This document shows positions 1 through 7,539 of a stretch of 28,377 bases of DNA, in pieces. The translations under genes were made by a program, and so were the position numbers. The stretch is from DATGQT01 sp033720695 (GTDB lineage Bacteria; Bacteroidota; Rhodothermia; Rhodothermales; Rubricoccaceae). The stretch covers positions 1-28,377 of the forward strand of contig JAWWCA010000012.1 of assembly GCA_033720695.1 (NCBI GenBank). The letters run 5' to 3'. The notes below the pieces were generated by a model. It ran no database searches and was not told where the DNA came from. It saw only the letters and a program-made list of their open reading frames with translations. Each line of letters starts with the position of its first letter. Position 1 is the first letter of the stretch.

Positions 1-625
1 GGTCCGTCACCGCGAGGCGGTCGCCGTCGAGCGCGGCGAAGGCGCCAAAGCGACCCGGCGCTGTGATGCGCGCGGAGAGACGCCAGCGGCCGTCGCCCCC
101 CCGTTCGTAGACATAGGCGCTGCCGGGTCGGCCCGCCGTCGCATCGCCTTCGGCCGTGACGACGGCCCGGTCGCCGTCCAGCGCCACGGCCGCCCCGAAC
201 CCGAGGGCTCCCTCCGCGTCGGCGGGGAAGAGCCGAGCGGCTGGCTCCCAGCGACCGCCGCGCACCTCGTAGATCACGACCGGGTTGGCGCGCGGGGCCC
301 CGAGGAAGGGCTGAACCCCGGCCACGAGCGCGCGGTCGCCGTCCAGCGCCACGGCTCGCCCGAAGAAGCGGCCCGCCGTGCAGTCGTCGGGTGCGAGCCG
401 CGCCTCCCGACGGTACCCGCCCGCTGGAGCGAGGCGGTACACGTAGGCTGCCCCCGCGTTCGCGCCGCACGTGGCCTCCCCACTGGCCCCCACCAGGAGG
501 CGATCGCCGCTGAGGGCGACGGCCGCGCCGAACCCATTGCCAGCGAGGGAGTCCGGCGCCGGGAGGCGGTGGATCTGCGCCTGCACGGGCAGCGCGACGA
601 GGAGCAGGAGGAGGGGACGGTTCAT
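1..625 (-). CDS. Secreted FG-GAP-like repeat protein, C-terminus cut off by window edge
   Basis: An open minus-strand frame runs from an ATG at 623-625 off the left end of the window (208 codons visible). It begins with a short hydrophobic signal peptide (MNRPLLLLLVALPVQAQ), so the product is probably exported. Four similar units follow, each with an AVALxGDR core and most ending in a YVYE/YVYR-like strand. They lie at roughly residues 35-70, 85-120, 140-175 and 195-208. This pattern is typical of FG-GAP/beta-propeller blades in extracellular proteins. The repeats are also visible at DNA level as recurring GCGGTCGCCGTCCAGCGCC segments. The C-terminus lies outside the window, so any sorting domain cannot be assessed. 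It is divergent from the transporter at 742. No specific ligand or enzymatic role can be assigned. Confidence 0.8.
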   Translation of the reverse strand, partial: MNRPLLLLLVALPVQAQIHRLPAPDSLAGNGFGAAVALSGDRLLVGASGEATCGANAGAAYVYRLAPAGGYRREARLAPDDCTAGRFFGRAVALDGDRALVAGVQPFLGAPRANPVVIYEVRGGRWEPAARLFPADAEGALGFGAAVALDGDRAVVTAEGDATAGRPGSAYVYERGGDGRWRLSARITAPGRFGAFAALDGDRLAVTD

Positions 626-741
626 GAGCGGGACGTCGGCACGGGGGAGGCCGCGCGCTCGGCTCCCGGCGTAACGACGCACGGGACGGATCGCGTGCTC
701 CCCCGATGGTGGGTAAACTCGCTCGCCCTACCCCCGGTCCG

Positions 742-1491
742 ATGCGCCCGTTCTACGTCCTGACGCGCCCGCAGAAGGTCTTCGTCGTCTGCGCGGCCAT
801 CTTCATCACTGCCCTCGTCATCGCCGAGGCGACGGCGGGGAAGTTCTTCACGGCGTTCCGGCTGCCCTTCGCGTTCACCCTCTTCGGCGTCGAGTTCGAC
901 ACCGTGGTGATGACGGCGGGCGTGCTGGCCTTCCCCGTCACGTTCATCGTCACCGACGTGATGAACGAGTACTTCGGGGTGCGCGGCATCCGGTTCGTGA
1001 CGCTCCTCGGGATGGCGATGGTGGTGTTCGAGTTCGCCCTGCTTCAGCTCGCCCTGGCGGTCCCCGCCACGCCGGACTCCCCCGTGCCAGGCGACGCCTT
1101 TTCGGTCGTGTTTGGGACCACGGGGCGGGTGATCGTGGGGAGCCTGACGGCCTACCTCATCGGGCAGTTCGTGGACATCAGCCTGTTCCACTGGCTCCGG
1201 CGCCGGACCGGTGGGCGGCACCTCTGGCTCCGCGCCACCGGCTCCACCTTCGGGAGCCAGTTCATCGACACGTTCGTGGTGCTGACCGTCGCGTTTGCGG
1301 GGCAGGTGCCGTTCGGCCAGGTCGTCGCCATCACGCTCTTCAACTACGGGTACAAGCTCCTCATCGCCGTCGGCATCACGCCTCTCATCTACCTCGGCCA
1401 CTGGATGATCGACCGGTACCTCGGCCATGAGACGGCCGAGGCCCTCATCGACCGTGCGGCGCACGACGAGGTGGGGGTCCGGACCCCATGA
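742..1491 (+). CDS. yhhQ: Queuosine precursor transporter (YhhQ/VUT family)
   Basis: This 249-aa polytopic membrane protein matches the COG1738 family, which imports queuosine precursors (preQ0, preQ1 or queuine) for tRNA modification. Visible features are about six hydrophobic segments starting at VFVVCAAIFITALVIAE. The conserved TDVMNEYFG motif near residues 70-80 and a C-terminal DRYLGHETAE-like tail are also present. The frame is open from an ATG at 706. I chose 742 because MRPFYVLTRPQK gives the family-typical short cytoplasmic N-terminus, and because a weak promoter-like TAAACTCG (713-720) lies between the two ATGs. No Shine-Dalgarno sequence is seen, and a C-rich tract precedes the start. 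No queuosine synthesis genes or preQ1 riboswitch were noticed nearby. Substrate preference within the family cannot be told from sequence. Confidence 0.85.
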   Translation: MRPFYVLTRPQKVFVVCAAIFITALVIAEATAGKFFTAFRLPFAFTLFGVEFDTVVMTAGVLAFPVTFIVTDVMNEYFGVRGIRFVTLLGMAMVVFEFALLQLALAVPATPDSPVPGDAFSVVFGTTGRVIVGSLTAYLIGQFVDISLFHWLRRRTGGRHLWLRATGSTFGSQFIDTFVVLTVAFAGQVPFGQVVAITLFNYGYKLLIAVGITPLIYLGHWMIDRYLGHETAEALIDRAAHDEVGVRTP

Positions 1492-1545
1492 CAGGCGGGT
1501 GACACCGAGGGACCGTAGCCTACGCGTGCACCGCCCCCGACGGTC

Positions 1546-2049
1546 ATGACCATCGCCTTGCTCCACGCCGCCGACACTTGCCCCTGGACGCTCGCCCGGA
1601 CGCTCGCCGTCCTGCGCGACCGGCGCCTCTCGCTCATCGAGACGAGCCGGGGACTGCGCGTCCGCCACCGCCACGCCCACGCCCTCCCCGGCCTGGACGA
1701 GGCCCTCGACGCCTACGCCCCGGCCCTCCGCGTGTGGGTGCGCCTCGGCGGCTTGGGAGCGGACGTCCCCGCGCCCTGGGGGGCCCCCGGCTGGGACGAG
1801 GCGACCCGCCTCTTCGCGGCCTGGTTCGGCCTCGACTTCCAGCCCCCGGCGGCACCCGTCACCCTGGCCCCCGGGCTCGCCGTCACCGATTGGCGGCGCT
1901 ACCGATCGTCGGTGGCCGAGCGGCTGGCCTTAGGGCCGGCGTCCCCCTACGCGGAGGACCTGTCGACGCAGCTCGCCGCCCTCTTCGTCCGGTTTGGGCT
2001 CCGCGGCCGTCTCGCGGCGCCGGTCCCCTCCCTCGCCCGGGCGGCCTGA
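1546..2049 (+). CDS. Hypothetical protein, 167 aa
   Basis: I do not recognise a family. The frame is supported by strong G/C bias at third codon positions, balanced amino-acid use (many Leu, Ala, Arg; Trp at several positions) and an isolated ATG 54 bp after the transporter stop. The protein looks soluble and globular with no signal peptide or membrane segment. A TAGCCTAC promoter-like element lies at 1516-1523, about 22 bp before the start. The last 120 bp (1930-2049) overlap tail-to-tail with the end of the usher-like gene on the other strand, which is unusual and leaves both C-termini somewhat uncertain. Confidence 0.6.
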   Translation: MTIALLHAADTCPWTLARTLAVLRDRRLSLIETSRGLRVRHRHAHALPGLDEALDAYAPALRVWVRLGGLGADVPAPWGAPGWDEATRLFAAWFGLDFQPPAAPVTLAPGLAVTDWRRYRSSVAERLALGPASPYAEDLSTQLAALFVRFGLRGRLAAPVPSLARAA

Positions 2050-4803
2050 GCCGAGGGGCTCCGGCCCCTCCGGAGGGTCCTGGGAGTGCAACGCACCGCC
2101 CCGGAGCATCTGGATGCGCCGCTCGGGCGGGAGCAGCCGGAGATCCTGGCGCGCCTCGTCCACGAGGTCCACAATGGCGTCGGTCCGTTCAGCGATGTAC
2201 CCCTCGGGCACCGAGGTCCTCACGACGCGCACGGCCCAGCGCCCCGGCGGCAGGTCGTTGAAGGTGTACCGTCCCTGTGCATCCGCCTGCTGGCGGAACC
2301 GGAGGGTCCTTTGTTGCACCTCGACCACCACGCGCCCCCCAGGCCCCACGTCCACGGTGTCGGCGCGGACGGTCCCGGCTCCGCCTTGGACCTCGTACCG
2401 GCGGACGCGGCCGGAGAGCACCGTCCGCATCGAAACCGGGATTTGGATGACGGGGAGCGGCCCGACGGCCGGGATCTCCACCGGGTACGGGATCGGCACG
2501 GCCGGGACCCGATGGAGGCCCAATGAGACACGGTCGAGAAAGAGGTAGTGGGTGCCCTCCGCGGGCCGTGGGACCACGAAGCGACCGTCCTCGTCGGTCA
2601 GCGCGCTCTCGTTGCCCAGGGTGACGAGCACGTTGGCGATGCCCTCGCCGGTCCGCTCGTCCACGATGTAGCCCTCGACGAGGTTGCCCCGGAGCGCGAG
2701 CGGGTTGGGCCCGCCGAGCGGGAGCTCGAGCGAGAGCCGGTAGCTCGTCGAGAGCACAGCGTTCGAGTAATGCTGGAGGAACCCCTGCACCTCCCCGACG
2801 AGCCGGCGGCCCCGCGGCAGTTGGTATCCGAGTGCGGCCCAAATCGAGCCGTAGCTCGTCCGGAGGTCCGTCGTCAGGGCCCCCCCGCCGAGGTCGATGC
2901 GGACGTCGAAGCGCTCGCCGATGTGCTCTTCCCCTCCGAGGCGTACGGCCCACTTCGTGGTCACCTGCGGCGACTCCACGGTGGGCCCCTTCGTGTACTC
3001 GACGTGGGTGTGGATACGGTGAGGACCTTCCCTCCACCCCGTCTCGAGTTCGATGTGGGTGAACGGGTGCCCGAGGCCGGAGTCCGCGTCCCGGACCCGC
3101 CCAAAACTCGTGCGTGTGCTCACGTGCAGCTCGTTGAAGCTCGCGCCTGCGATCAGCCGGACGAGCGTGCCCGACCGGTCCAGGGGTCCGCCCAGCAGCG
3201 GCTGCACGCTCCGGTCGTACCGGAGCTCCAGCCCGCCCTGCACCCGGACGCCCCGCACGTCGAGGTAGCTGCTGAGCCCTGCGGTCCCGATCTGGCGCTG
3301 GCGCACCTCGCCAGACACGCTTGTCAGCCGCTCGTCGGCCCACGCCCCCATCGCGTAGGCGCGTGACAGCACGCGCGCCGAGGCGCTGAGGGCCCGCGCG
3401 TCGACGCCCCAGACCGCCCCGGGGAAGTCGGGCCCGCGGCGCTCGACCCGAGCCGAGTAGGACGCGAGGCCGGACCGGCCGCTCACCCCGATCCGGAGCA
3501 TCGGCTGCCACGCTTCGCGATGGGAGGCCCCAGCCTCGACGTCGGCTTCGAGCGCTTCGCTGAACGGCACCTCCGCACGCAAGGCGACCGCCTCCCCGTC
3601 GGTGAAGCCCTGGCCGGCGAGGGCGCTCAAGCTGTACTGCCCCCATCCCTCGGTGTTGTAGCGCGCCGCCCCGCCGGTCTCGCCGTCCGGGAAGGCGCGG
3701 TTGGTGGTGGTCCGGTGGTACCCGTACCCCTCGATCCGATCCGTGCCCAGGGACAGGCTCCCGCCGACACCGTGCCGCCCAGGGTTGGTCAACGGCGAGA
3801 GACCGTACACCCCGGTGCCGAGCTGCGCGCGCGCGTGGGGCCCTTGGTAGCGTGCGATATAGCGCGGTGCCTGAGTGTAGTTCGAGGCTGCGGAGGCAGG
3901 CGGGCGGACATCGAACTCCGCGACATGAAGGCTGTCGCCGGAGAGCGGGAGACGCCCCTGCACTTCCACTTGCGTGCCGATGGACTCAAGTCTGCCGAGT
4001 GCCGAGAGGCGAGCGTCCAAGCCCCAGCGCGGCCGCAGCGCGTTGAGCCGGCCCTTCCCGGGGATCACGTCGACCTGTGCCTGCGACTGCACGACGACCG
4101 TGCTGTCGGCATCGAGGTGCGCCGTGAGGTCCACGTAGGACCGCTCCCTTGTCTCCAGCGCGCGCCCGGGCTGCACGATGACGTCGACGGTGCGCCCGCT
4201 GTTGGCCGTGACCGTGACGACCTCCTCCAGGAGGCGGGCATCGAAGGGGCGGGAGGTCACCGACAGCCGGACGGTGGCGACCTCGTTGCCCACGTTGTGC
4301 ATGAGAAAGCGCACCGTGTGGGGTTCCTCTGCCGATACGTACCGGGGCACTTCCGAGAGCTCCAGTCGCAGGGCCCGCGTGGCGGCGACCCGGACGAGAA
4401 GCTCCCGGCTCTCGAAAGCCCCCCGAGGGCCTCCTCCCCGAGCGCGGACTGCGTACCGGATGGGGTAGCTGCCTGGAGGCTGGTCGTGTGCGACGCGCAC
4501 GCTCACGAGGCGAAGCGCCTGTCCACGCGGCGCCACCTCGAAGGGAGTCGGAGGGGTGAGCACCTGCCAGCCCCTCGGGACCGTCCAGACCGGCACGAAG
4601 CTCATGAGGGAGTCCGTCCGGTTGCGCACCACGAACCCGACCGAGAAGACCTCGCCCGGGTCGGTGTCCACGACGCCTTGACCCGTCAACACGATCTCGA
4701 CAGGGGCTTCTTCCTCGGTGGGATCCGTCGCCAGGGGTCCCTGGGCCGACGCGGCGACCCCTGGCCCTCCCATCAGGGCCAGGAGGAGCACGGCCCGGAG
4801 CAT
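1930..4803 (-). CDS. Usher-like outer-membrane protein of a chaperone-usher-like locus
   Basis: This 957-aa exported protein has a signal peptide (residues 1-21, ending ASAQ). Two Ig-like regions of the NEW3/COG1470 kind follow at about 25-130 and 138-240. About 450 residues (245-700) then show the alternating, aromatic- and Gly-rich pattern of an outer-membrane beta-barrel. Two C-terminal carboxypeptidase-regulatory-like beta-sandwiches follow (about 705-790, with the TDEDGRFVVP motif, and 794-890), then a charged, probably disordered tail. Barrel plus C-terminal Ig-like domains recalls fimbrial ushers. Its place after two small secreted proteins and a chaperone-like gene supports that reading. 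I see no clear FimD-type N-terminal or plug domain. The frame opens at 4881, but ATG 4803 fits the signal peptide and avoids overlap with the upstream gene (28-bp gap). Usher function is inferred; another surface-protein or OmpA-like role is possible. Confidence 0.75.
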   Translation of the reverse strand: MLRAVLLLALMGGPGVAASAQGPLATDPTEEEAPVEIVLTGQGVVDTDPGEVFSVGFVVRNRTDSLMSFVPVWTVPRGWQVLTPPTPFEVAPRGQALRLVSVRVAHDQPPGSYPIRYAVRARGGGPRGAFESRELLVRVAATRALRLELSEVPRYVSAEEPHTVRFLMHNVGNEVATVRLSVTSRPFDARLLEEVVTVTANSGRTVDVIVQPGRALETRERSYVDLTAHLDADSTVVVQSQAQVDVIPGKGRLNALRPRWGLDARLSALGRLESIGTQVEVQGRLPLSGDSLHVAEFDVRPPASAASNYTQAPRYIARYQGPHARAQLGTGVYGLSPLTNPGRHGVGGSLSLGTDRIEGYGYHRTTTNRAFPDGETGGAARYNTEGWGQYSLSALAGQGFTDGEAVALRAEVPFSEALEADVEAGASHREAWQPMLRIGVSGRSGLASYSARVERRGPDFPGAVWGVDARALSASARVLSRAYAMGAWADERLTSVSGEVRQRQIGTAGLSSYLDVRGVRVQGGLELRYDRSVQPLLGGPLDRSGTLVRLIAGASFNELHVSTRTSFGRVRDADSGLGHPFTHIELETGWREGPHRIHTHVEYTKGPTVESPQVTTKWAVRLGGEEHIGERFDVRIDLGGGALTTDLRTSYGSIWAALGYQLPRGRRLVGEVQGFLQHYSNAVLSTSYRLSLELPLGGPNPLALRGNLVEGYIVDERTGEGIANVLVTLGNESALTDEDGRFVVPRPAEGTHYLFLDRVSLGLHRVPAVPIPYPVEIPAVGPLPVIQIPVSMRTVLSGRVRRYEVQGGAGTVRADTVDVGPGGRVVVEVQQRTLRFRQQADAQGRYTFNDLPPGRWAVRVVRTSVPEGYIAERTDAIVDLVDEARQDLRLLPPERRIQMLRGGALHSQDPPEGPEPLGSGRPGEGGDRRRETAAEPKPDEEGGELRRQVLRVGGRRP

Positions 4804-4831
4804 GGCACGATGCGAGTCCACACGTGAGGGG

Positions 4832-5641
4832 TTAGAGCTCAAGGGTGTATTGGGCCCCGAACAGCTGTTCGTCGCCGGCATCGACCACGATCAGGGCCTC
4901 GTAGCCTCCCGCCGCCACGGAGTCCAGCGGGACGCTGTGCCGGAACGAGGTGCCCGGGTAGATCCGCGCCCGGGAGCCGTCGAACCGGCCGACCGACTCC
5001 CCCTCGACGGTGAAGAGGTCGAGGTACACCCGCGTCTCACCGGAGCGCGTCCCCGTGTTCTCGACGTCGAGCCGGAGCATGCGCCCGCCCTCTGGCGTGC
5101 CGAGCAGCTCGGCCTGCGTGATGGCGAGGTCGAGAGCCCCGGTGTTCCGGATGTGCGAAGCTACCTGGACGCCGTAGCGGATGCGCCGACGCACCCCGAA
5201 GCCAGCATCGGGGTCCCCCTCCACGCCGAGCGTGGACTCGGCCGACTCCTTCGGCACTTCCTCCACCATCAGCATGCTCCAGTAGGTCCCGGAGAGCGTG
5301 GCGTCTTCGGGGACGGAGACCTGGTACGGGACATCGAGCGTGGCGTTCGGGGGGATCGTGACGGTGGGGGCTCCGAAGGCCACCCACGTGGCGTTCGAGC
5401 GGGGCATCGTGCCCGGCTCGTCGTACCAGTTCTGACCCGCAGCGTTGAACCGGTAATCCGTCACGTAGAGCTTGGCCTGCCGGGGCTCGTCCGTCGGGTT
5501 CACGATCGGGACGACGTCTTCGTACGTGTCACCGGGCGCGGCGTCCCGGTCGCTCACGAGCGCGGCGGCGATGTAGAGCTGAGCGGCGGCCGACGGCGCG
5601 ACCACCCCGAGGAGGACAAGGAGCGGAAGGAGGCGGGTCAT
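4832..5641 (-). CDS. Periplasmic chaperone-like two-domain beta protein
   Basis: This 269-aa exported protein has a signal peptide ending APSAAAQ. The mature part looks like two Ig-type domains (about 22-130 and 150-268). The first holds a PGDTYEDVVPIVNPTDEP segment followed by a W-containing strand, a TIPPNATLDVPYQVSVP segment and GTYWSMLMVEEVP. This resembles PapD-like and DUF916-like secreted domains. The second ends in a strand-rich PGTSFRHSVPLDSVAAGGYEAL region. The start codon overlaps the stop of the upstream gene by 3 bp (TGA at 5640-5638, ATG at 5641-5639), implying translational coupling. The usher-like gene follows 28 bp later. By position and fold pattern it probably escorts the secreted subunits to the outer membrane. 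The chaperone role is an inference; a wall- or surface-binding role like that of DUF916 proteins is the main alternative. Confidence 0.72.
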   Translation of the reverse strand: MTRLLPLLVLLGVVAPSAAAQLYIAAALVSDRDAAPGDTYEDVVPIVNPTDEPRQAKLYVTDYRFNAAGQNWYDEPGTMPRSNATWVAFGAPTVTIPPNATLDVPYQVSVPEDATLSGTYWSMLMVEEVPKESAESTLGVEGDPDAGFGVRRRIRYGVQVASHIRNTGALDLAITQAELLGTPEGGRMLRLDVENTGTRSGETRVYLDLFTVEGESVGRFDGSRARIYPGTSFRHSVPLDSVAAGGYEALIVVDAGDEQLFGAQYTLEL

Positions 5642-6090
5642 TGGCGGGTGAAGGTGTAGGTGACGACGTGGGTCTCAGGGCCTCTCCCGTCCGCCGGCGA
5701 CGCCGCCGCGTCGTAGCGCAGCATCGACGAGCCATCGACGCGGTGCGCGATGTTGAGGACGAGGTCCCGCTCGGGGAGCCCGTCGATCAGTTCGACGGTC
5801 CCCGTCGGCGTCCCGTTGACGACGCCGAGCGCCGTGACGCGAAGGGCGTAGCGCTGCCCCGGGCACACCGTCGATACGGTGACTTTGCTGAACCTCGGCC
5901 CGCCCCGTCGGTCGTACCAGGTGAGGCGGGAGCCGCCATCCGAGGCTCGCAAGGAGTCCCCCGGGGTCACGACCTGGAGCGTCATCCCGACGGCGCCGGG
6001 CGCAACGGTGATCGAGAGCGGCTGGGCCCCGACCGTCGGGATGACGCTCCAGAGGCAGAGAAGGACGAGGCTGGCGGCGAGGCGGCCCAT
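5638..6090 (-). CDS. Small secreted beta-rich protein, candidate minor fibre subunit
   Basis: This 150-aa protein has a signal peptide (MGRLAASLVLLCLWSVIPTVGAQ). The mature part of about 127 residues is rich in predicted beta strands and has a single cysteine in the VSTVCPGQRYAL segment. It ends in THVVTYTFTRQ. This terminal alternating strand closely parallels the EVTYTITGS ending of the upstream candidate major subunit, suggesting the two are distant paralogues. It sits second in the operon, between a hairpin (6117-6144) and the overlapping chaperone-like gene. A minor or tip subunit is a reasonable inference. I do not recognise a named family with confidence, although DUF4402-like secreted proteins have similar size and ends. 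Confidence 0.72.
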   Translation of the reverse strand: MGRLAASLVLLCLWSVIPTVGAQPLSITVAPGAVGMTLQVVTPGDSLRASDGGSRLTWYDRRGGPRFSKVTVSTVCPGQRYALRVTALGVVNGTPTGTVELIDGLPERDLVLNIAHRVDGSSMLRYDAAASPADGRGPETHVVTYTFTRQ

Positions 6091-6116
6091 GTGGCGGAGG
6101 GAGGACCGGAATCAGA

Positions 6117-6144
6117 ACCGGCCCCGGGATGCCCCGGGGCCGGT
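6117..6144 (-). terminator. GC-rich hairpin between the two candidate subunit genes (possible attenuator)
   Basis: A perfect 11-bp inverted repeat (ACCGGCCCCGG at 6117-6127, its complement at 6134-6144) flanks a 6-nt loop. It lies in the 68-bp gap after the first gene of the operon. No T-run follows on the minus strand, so it may act as a leaky terminator or as an mRNA 3'-end stabiliser. Either would favour expression of the first gene over the downstream three. Confidence 0.55.
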
Positions 6145-6158
6145 GAGGAGCTCGGCGC

Positions 6159-6650
6159 TCAGCTGCCCGTGATGGTGTAGGTCACCTCACGCGTCTCGTT
6201 GTACGAGTCGGGGGTGGTGGCCGGAGCGGTCGCCCGATAGTTGATGACGAGGCCGCCCTCCTGCGTGGGCGGGATGCCCGTCACGAGGTCGACGGCGTTG
6301 CCCGACCCGGCGAGGAGCTCGAGCTCGCCGGTGGAGGTGCCTCCGGTGCCGGGGGCCGCGAGCTGGGAGAACAGCTGGACGCCGTTGCTGTACCCGGCCG
6401 CACCCGTGATGTAGGCCGAGATCTTGTTGCTCGACATGTTCGTCGTGATCGCGTAGGTCGACGTGGTCGTCCCTTCGAGGGGTGCCCCCGGCGTGGGAGC
6501 CGCGAGGTTGATGGTCACGTCCGCGCCGACGGCGATGGACACGACGGCCGGGGCGTCGATGGTCACGTTATGGGCGTCGGAGTCCGATACCTGTGCCGAC
6601 GCCGAAGCGGCGACGAGGAGCCCGAGGACGAAAAGGGGTGCGTAGCGCAT
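6159..6650 (-). CDS. Small secreted beta-rich protein, candidate major fibre subunit
   Basis: This 163-aa protein begins with a clear signal peptide (MRYAPLFVLGLLVAASASAQ). The mature chain is rich in Thr, Ser, Ala, Val and Gly, has no cysteine and few charges, and shows alternating strand patterns throughout. It starts with a strand-like segment (HNVTIDAPAVVSIAV) that could serve as a donor strand and ends EVTYTITGS. These are general properties of chaperone-usher pilins and DUF4402-like subunits. The ORF opens at 6710, but ATG 6650 starts exactly at the signal peptide. First place in the operon, behind a long 367-bp upstream region and before a hairpin, fits a highly expressed structural subunit. 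The pilin role is inferred, and no specific family signature such as the DUF4402 FG motif was seen. Confidence 0.75.
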   Translation of the reverse strand: MRYAPLFVLGLLVAASASAQVSDSDAHNVTIDAPAVVSIAVGADVTINLAAPTPGAPLEGTTTSTYAITTNMSSNKISAYITGAAGYSNGVQLFSQLAAPGTGGTSTGELELLAGSGNAVDLVTGIPPTQEGGLVINYRATAPATTPDSYNETREVTYTITGS

Positions 6651-7017
6651 GAGAGCCGAGGATTGTGGTTGAGGGAATGAGGTCGACCACGCGTTGGGCG
6701 TGGCAGGCACTGCGTCGGCTCCGCCAACACGATACCAGGACCCTCGGCCCGATCTCAGAACGGGTCTCTTCCCGTCTCAAATCCCTGTACATACCGCTTT
6801 TTCCCACCGTGCGACCGCCGAGAGTCGCTCCCCCGTCGGGTTCCAATTCGAAACAGGGGGCGTTCAAACAGAAGCCGTCACATGCCTCGCCGACCCGCCT
6901 CTCCTCCCCCGGACGCCGCGTGTCTCACCGGGTCTTTCGCCTGATCTTCTGCCGGCGGATCCACGGTCTGGAGGCGCCGTCCGTATGTTGTGGATCGCCG
7001 ATTTACGACCCTTCCCC
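6651..7017. other. Divergent intergenic region of 367 bp
   Basis: No credible coding frame is seen here. The centre (about 6780-6880) is noticeably richer in A/T than the surroundings, as expected of a promoter. On the minus strand, TATCGTG (6728-6734) and TATGTACA (6787-6794) are possible -7 elements for the subunit operon, neither convincing. A small imperfect hairpin (AGACGGG/CCCGTTCT on the minus strand, around 6757-6777) lies between them. On the plus strand TATGTTG at 6984-6990 probably serves the TerB-like gene. Confidence 0.5.
6984..6990 (+). promoter_or_regulatory. Candidate -7 promoter element for the TerB-like gene
   Basis: TATGTTG resembles the Bacteroidota TAnnTTTG -7 element and lies 27 bp upstream of ATG 7018. 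An identical heptamer precedes ppgK at 23251. No clear -33 element is seen. Confidence 0.4.
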
Positions 7018-7494
7018 ATGATTAGGACCCCCGACGCCCTCGGCACGCTCGACCTCAGCGGTCTCCCTGAAGCGCAGCGCATCGCGTTCTACGGTGCTCT
7101 CTTCGCCATGTCCGCCGCCGACCGCTCGATGGACCCGGTCGAGACCGATCGGATCGAGGAGACCCTGGACCTCGGCCACCTCTCGCCCGAGGCCCGGAAG
7201 CAGGTGCTGAGCCAGGCCATCCACCCCCAGCCGCTCGAGCGGTGCCTCCTCCAGCTCAAGGATACGTCCGAGGAGATCCGCAAGGGGCTCATGCTCAACC
7301 TGATCGACGTGGTGCTGGCCGACGAAGCCATCGAGCCCGGCGAGCATCAGGGGCTCCTCCTCGCCCGGCAGATGCTGGGCCTCTCCTACGACGACGTCGC
7401 GCTCCTCCACGAGGCCGCCTACGTCGCCCAGCGATCCGGCGCCTCCAAGGGCATCCAGCGGCCCATCGGGCTCCTCCCCGACGCGGACGCCTAG
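7018..7494 (+). CDS. TerB-like (tellurite resistance B family) protein
   Basis: This 158-aa soluble, mostly helical protein has the acidic helix-rich layout of the TerB/DjlA-N fold. A first helical part holds FYGALFAMSAADRSMDPVE and a second holds LMLNLIDVVLADEAIEPGE. The two are approximate repeats carrying the (A)AxxxMxxxE-type acidic motif that can bind metal. The frame extends upstream to 6694, but ATG 7018 follows the promoter-like TATGTTG and a C-rich CCTTCCCC leader and gives a sensible N-terminus. The rhodanese gene follows 45 bp later and may be co-transcribed. TerB-domain proteins are linked to stress and membrane processes, but the specific role here is unknown; tellurite resistance should not be assumed. 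Confidence 0.7.
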   Translation: MIRTPDALGTLDLSGLPEAQRIAFYGALFAMSAADRSMDPVETDRIEETLDLGHLSPEARKQVLSQAIHPQPLERCLLQLKDTSEEIRKGLMLNLIDVVLADEAIEPGEHQGLLLARQMLGLSYDDVALLHEAAYVAQRSGASKGIQRPIGLLPDADA

Positions 7495-7539
7495 CGCGAG
7501 CGCTCTGAGTCCCGGCGCCGGCCCAGGGCACGGCTCGCC

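Noticed and set aside
626..741. Possible preQ1 riboswitch before the queuosine-precursor transporter
   Set aside because: The leader after the likely promoter is only about 20 bases and no preQ1 aptamer-like pseudoknot could be seen.
2189..3646. 485-aa minus-strand frame overlapping the usher-like gene in another phase
   Set aside because: It is Arg/Pro/Gly-rich without structure and lies inside the better-supported usher-like frame on the same strand.
6700..6716. TGGCAG...GC resembling a sigma54 -24/-12 promoter near the subunit operon
   Set aside because: The GG-GC spacing is 8 and not the required 10, and the TTGC box is absent.
6694..7017. N-terminal extension of the TerB-like frame
   Set aside because: It covers an A/T-richer promoter region, has no family similarity, and would begin inside the leader of the divergent operon.
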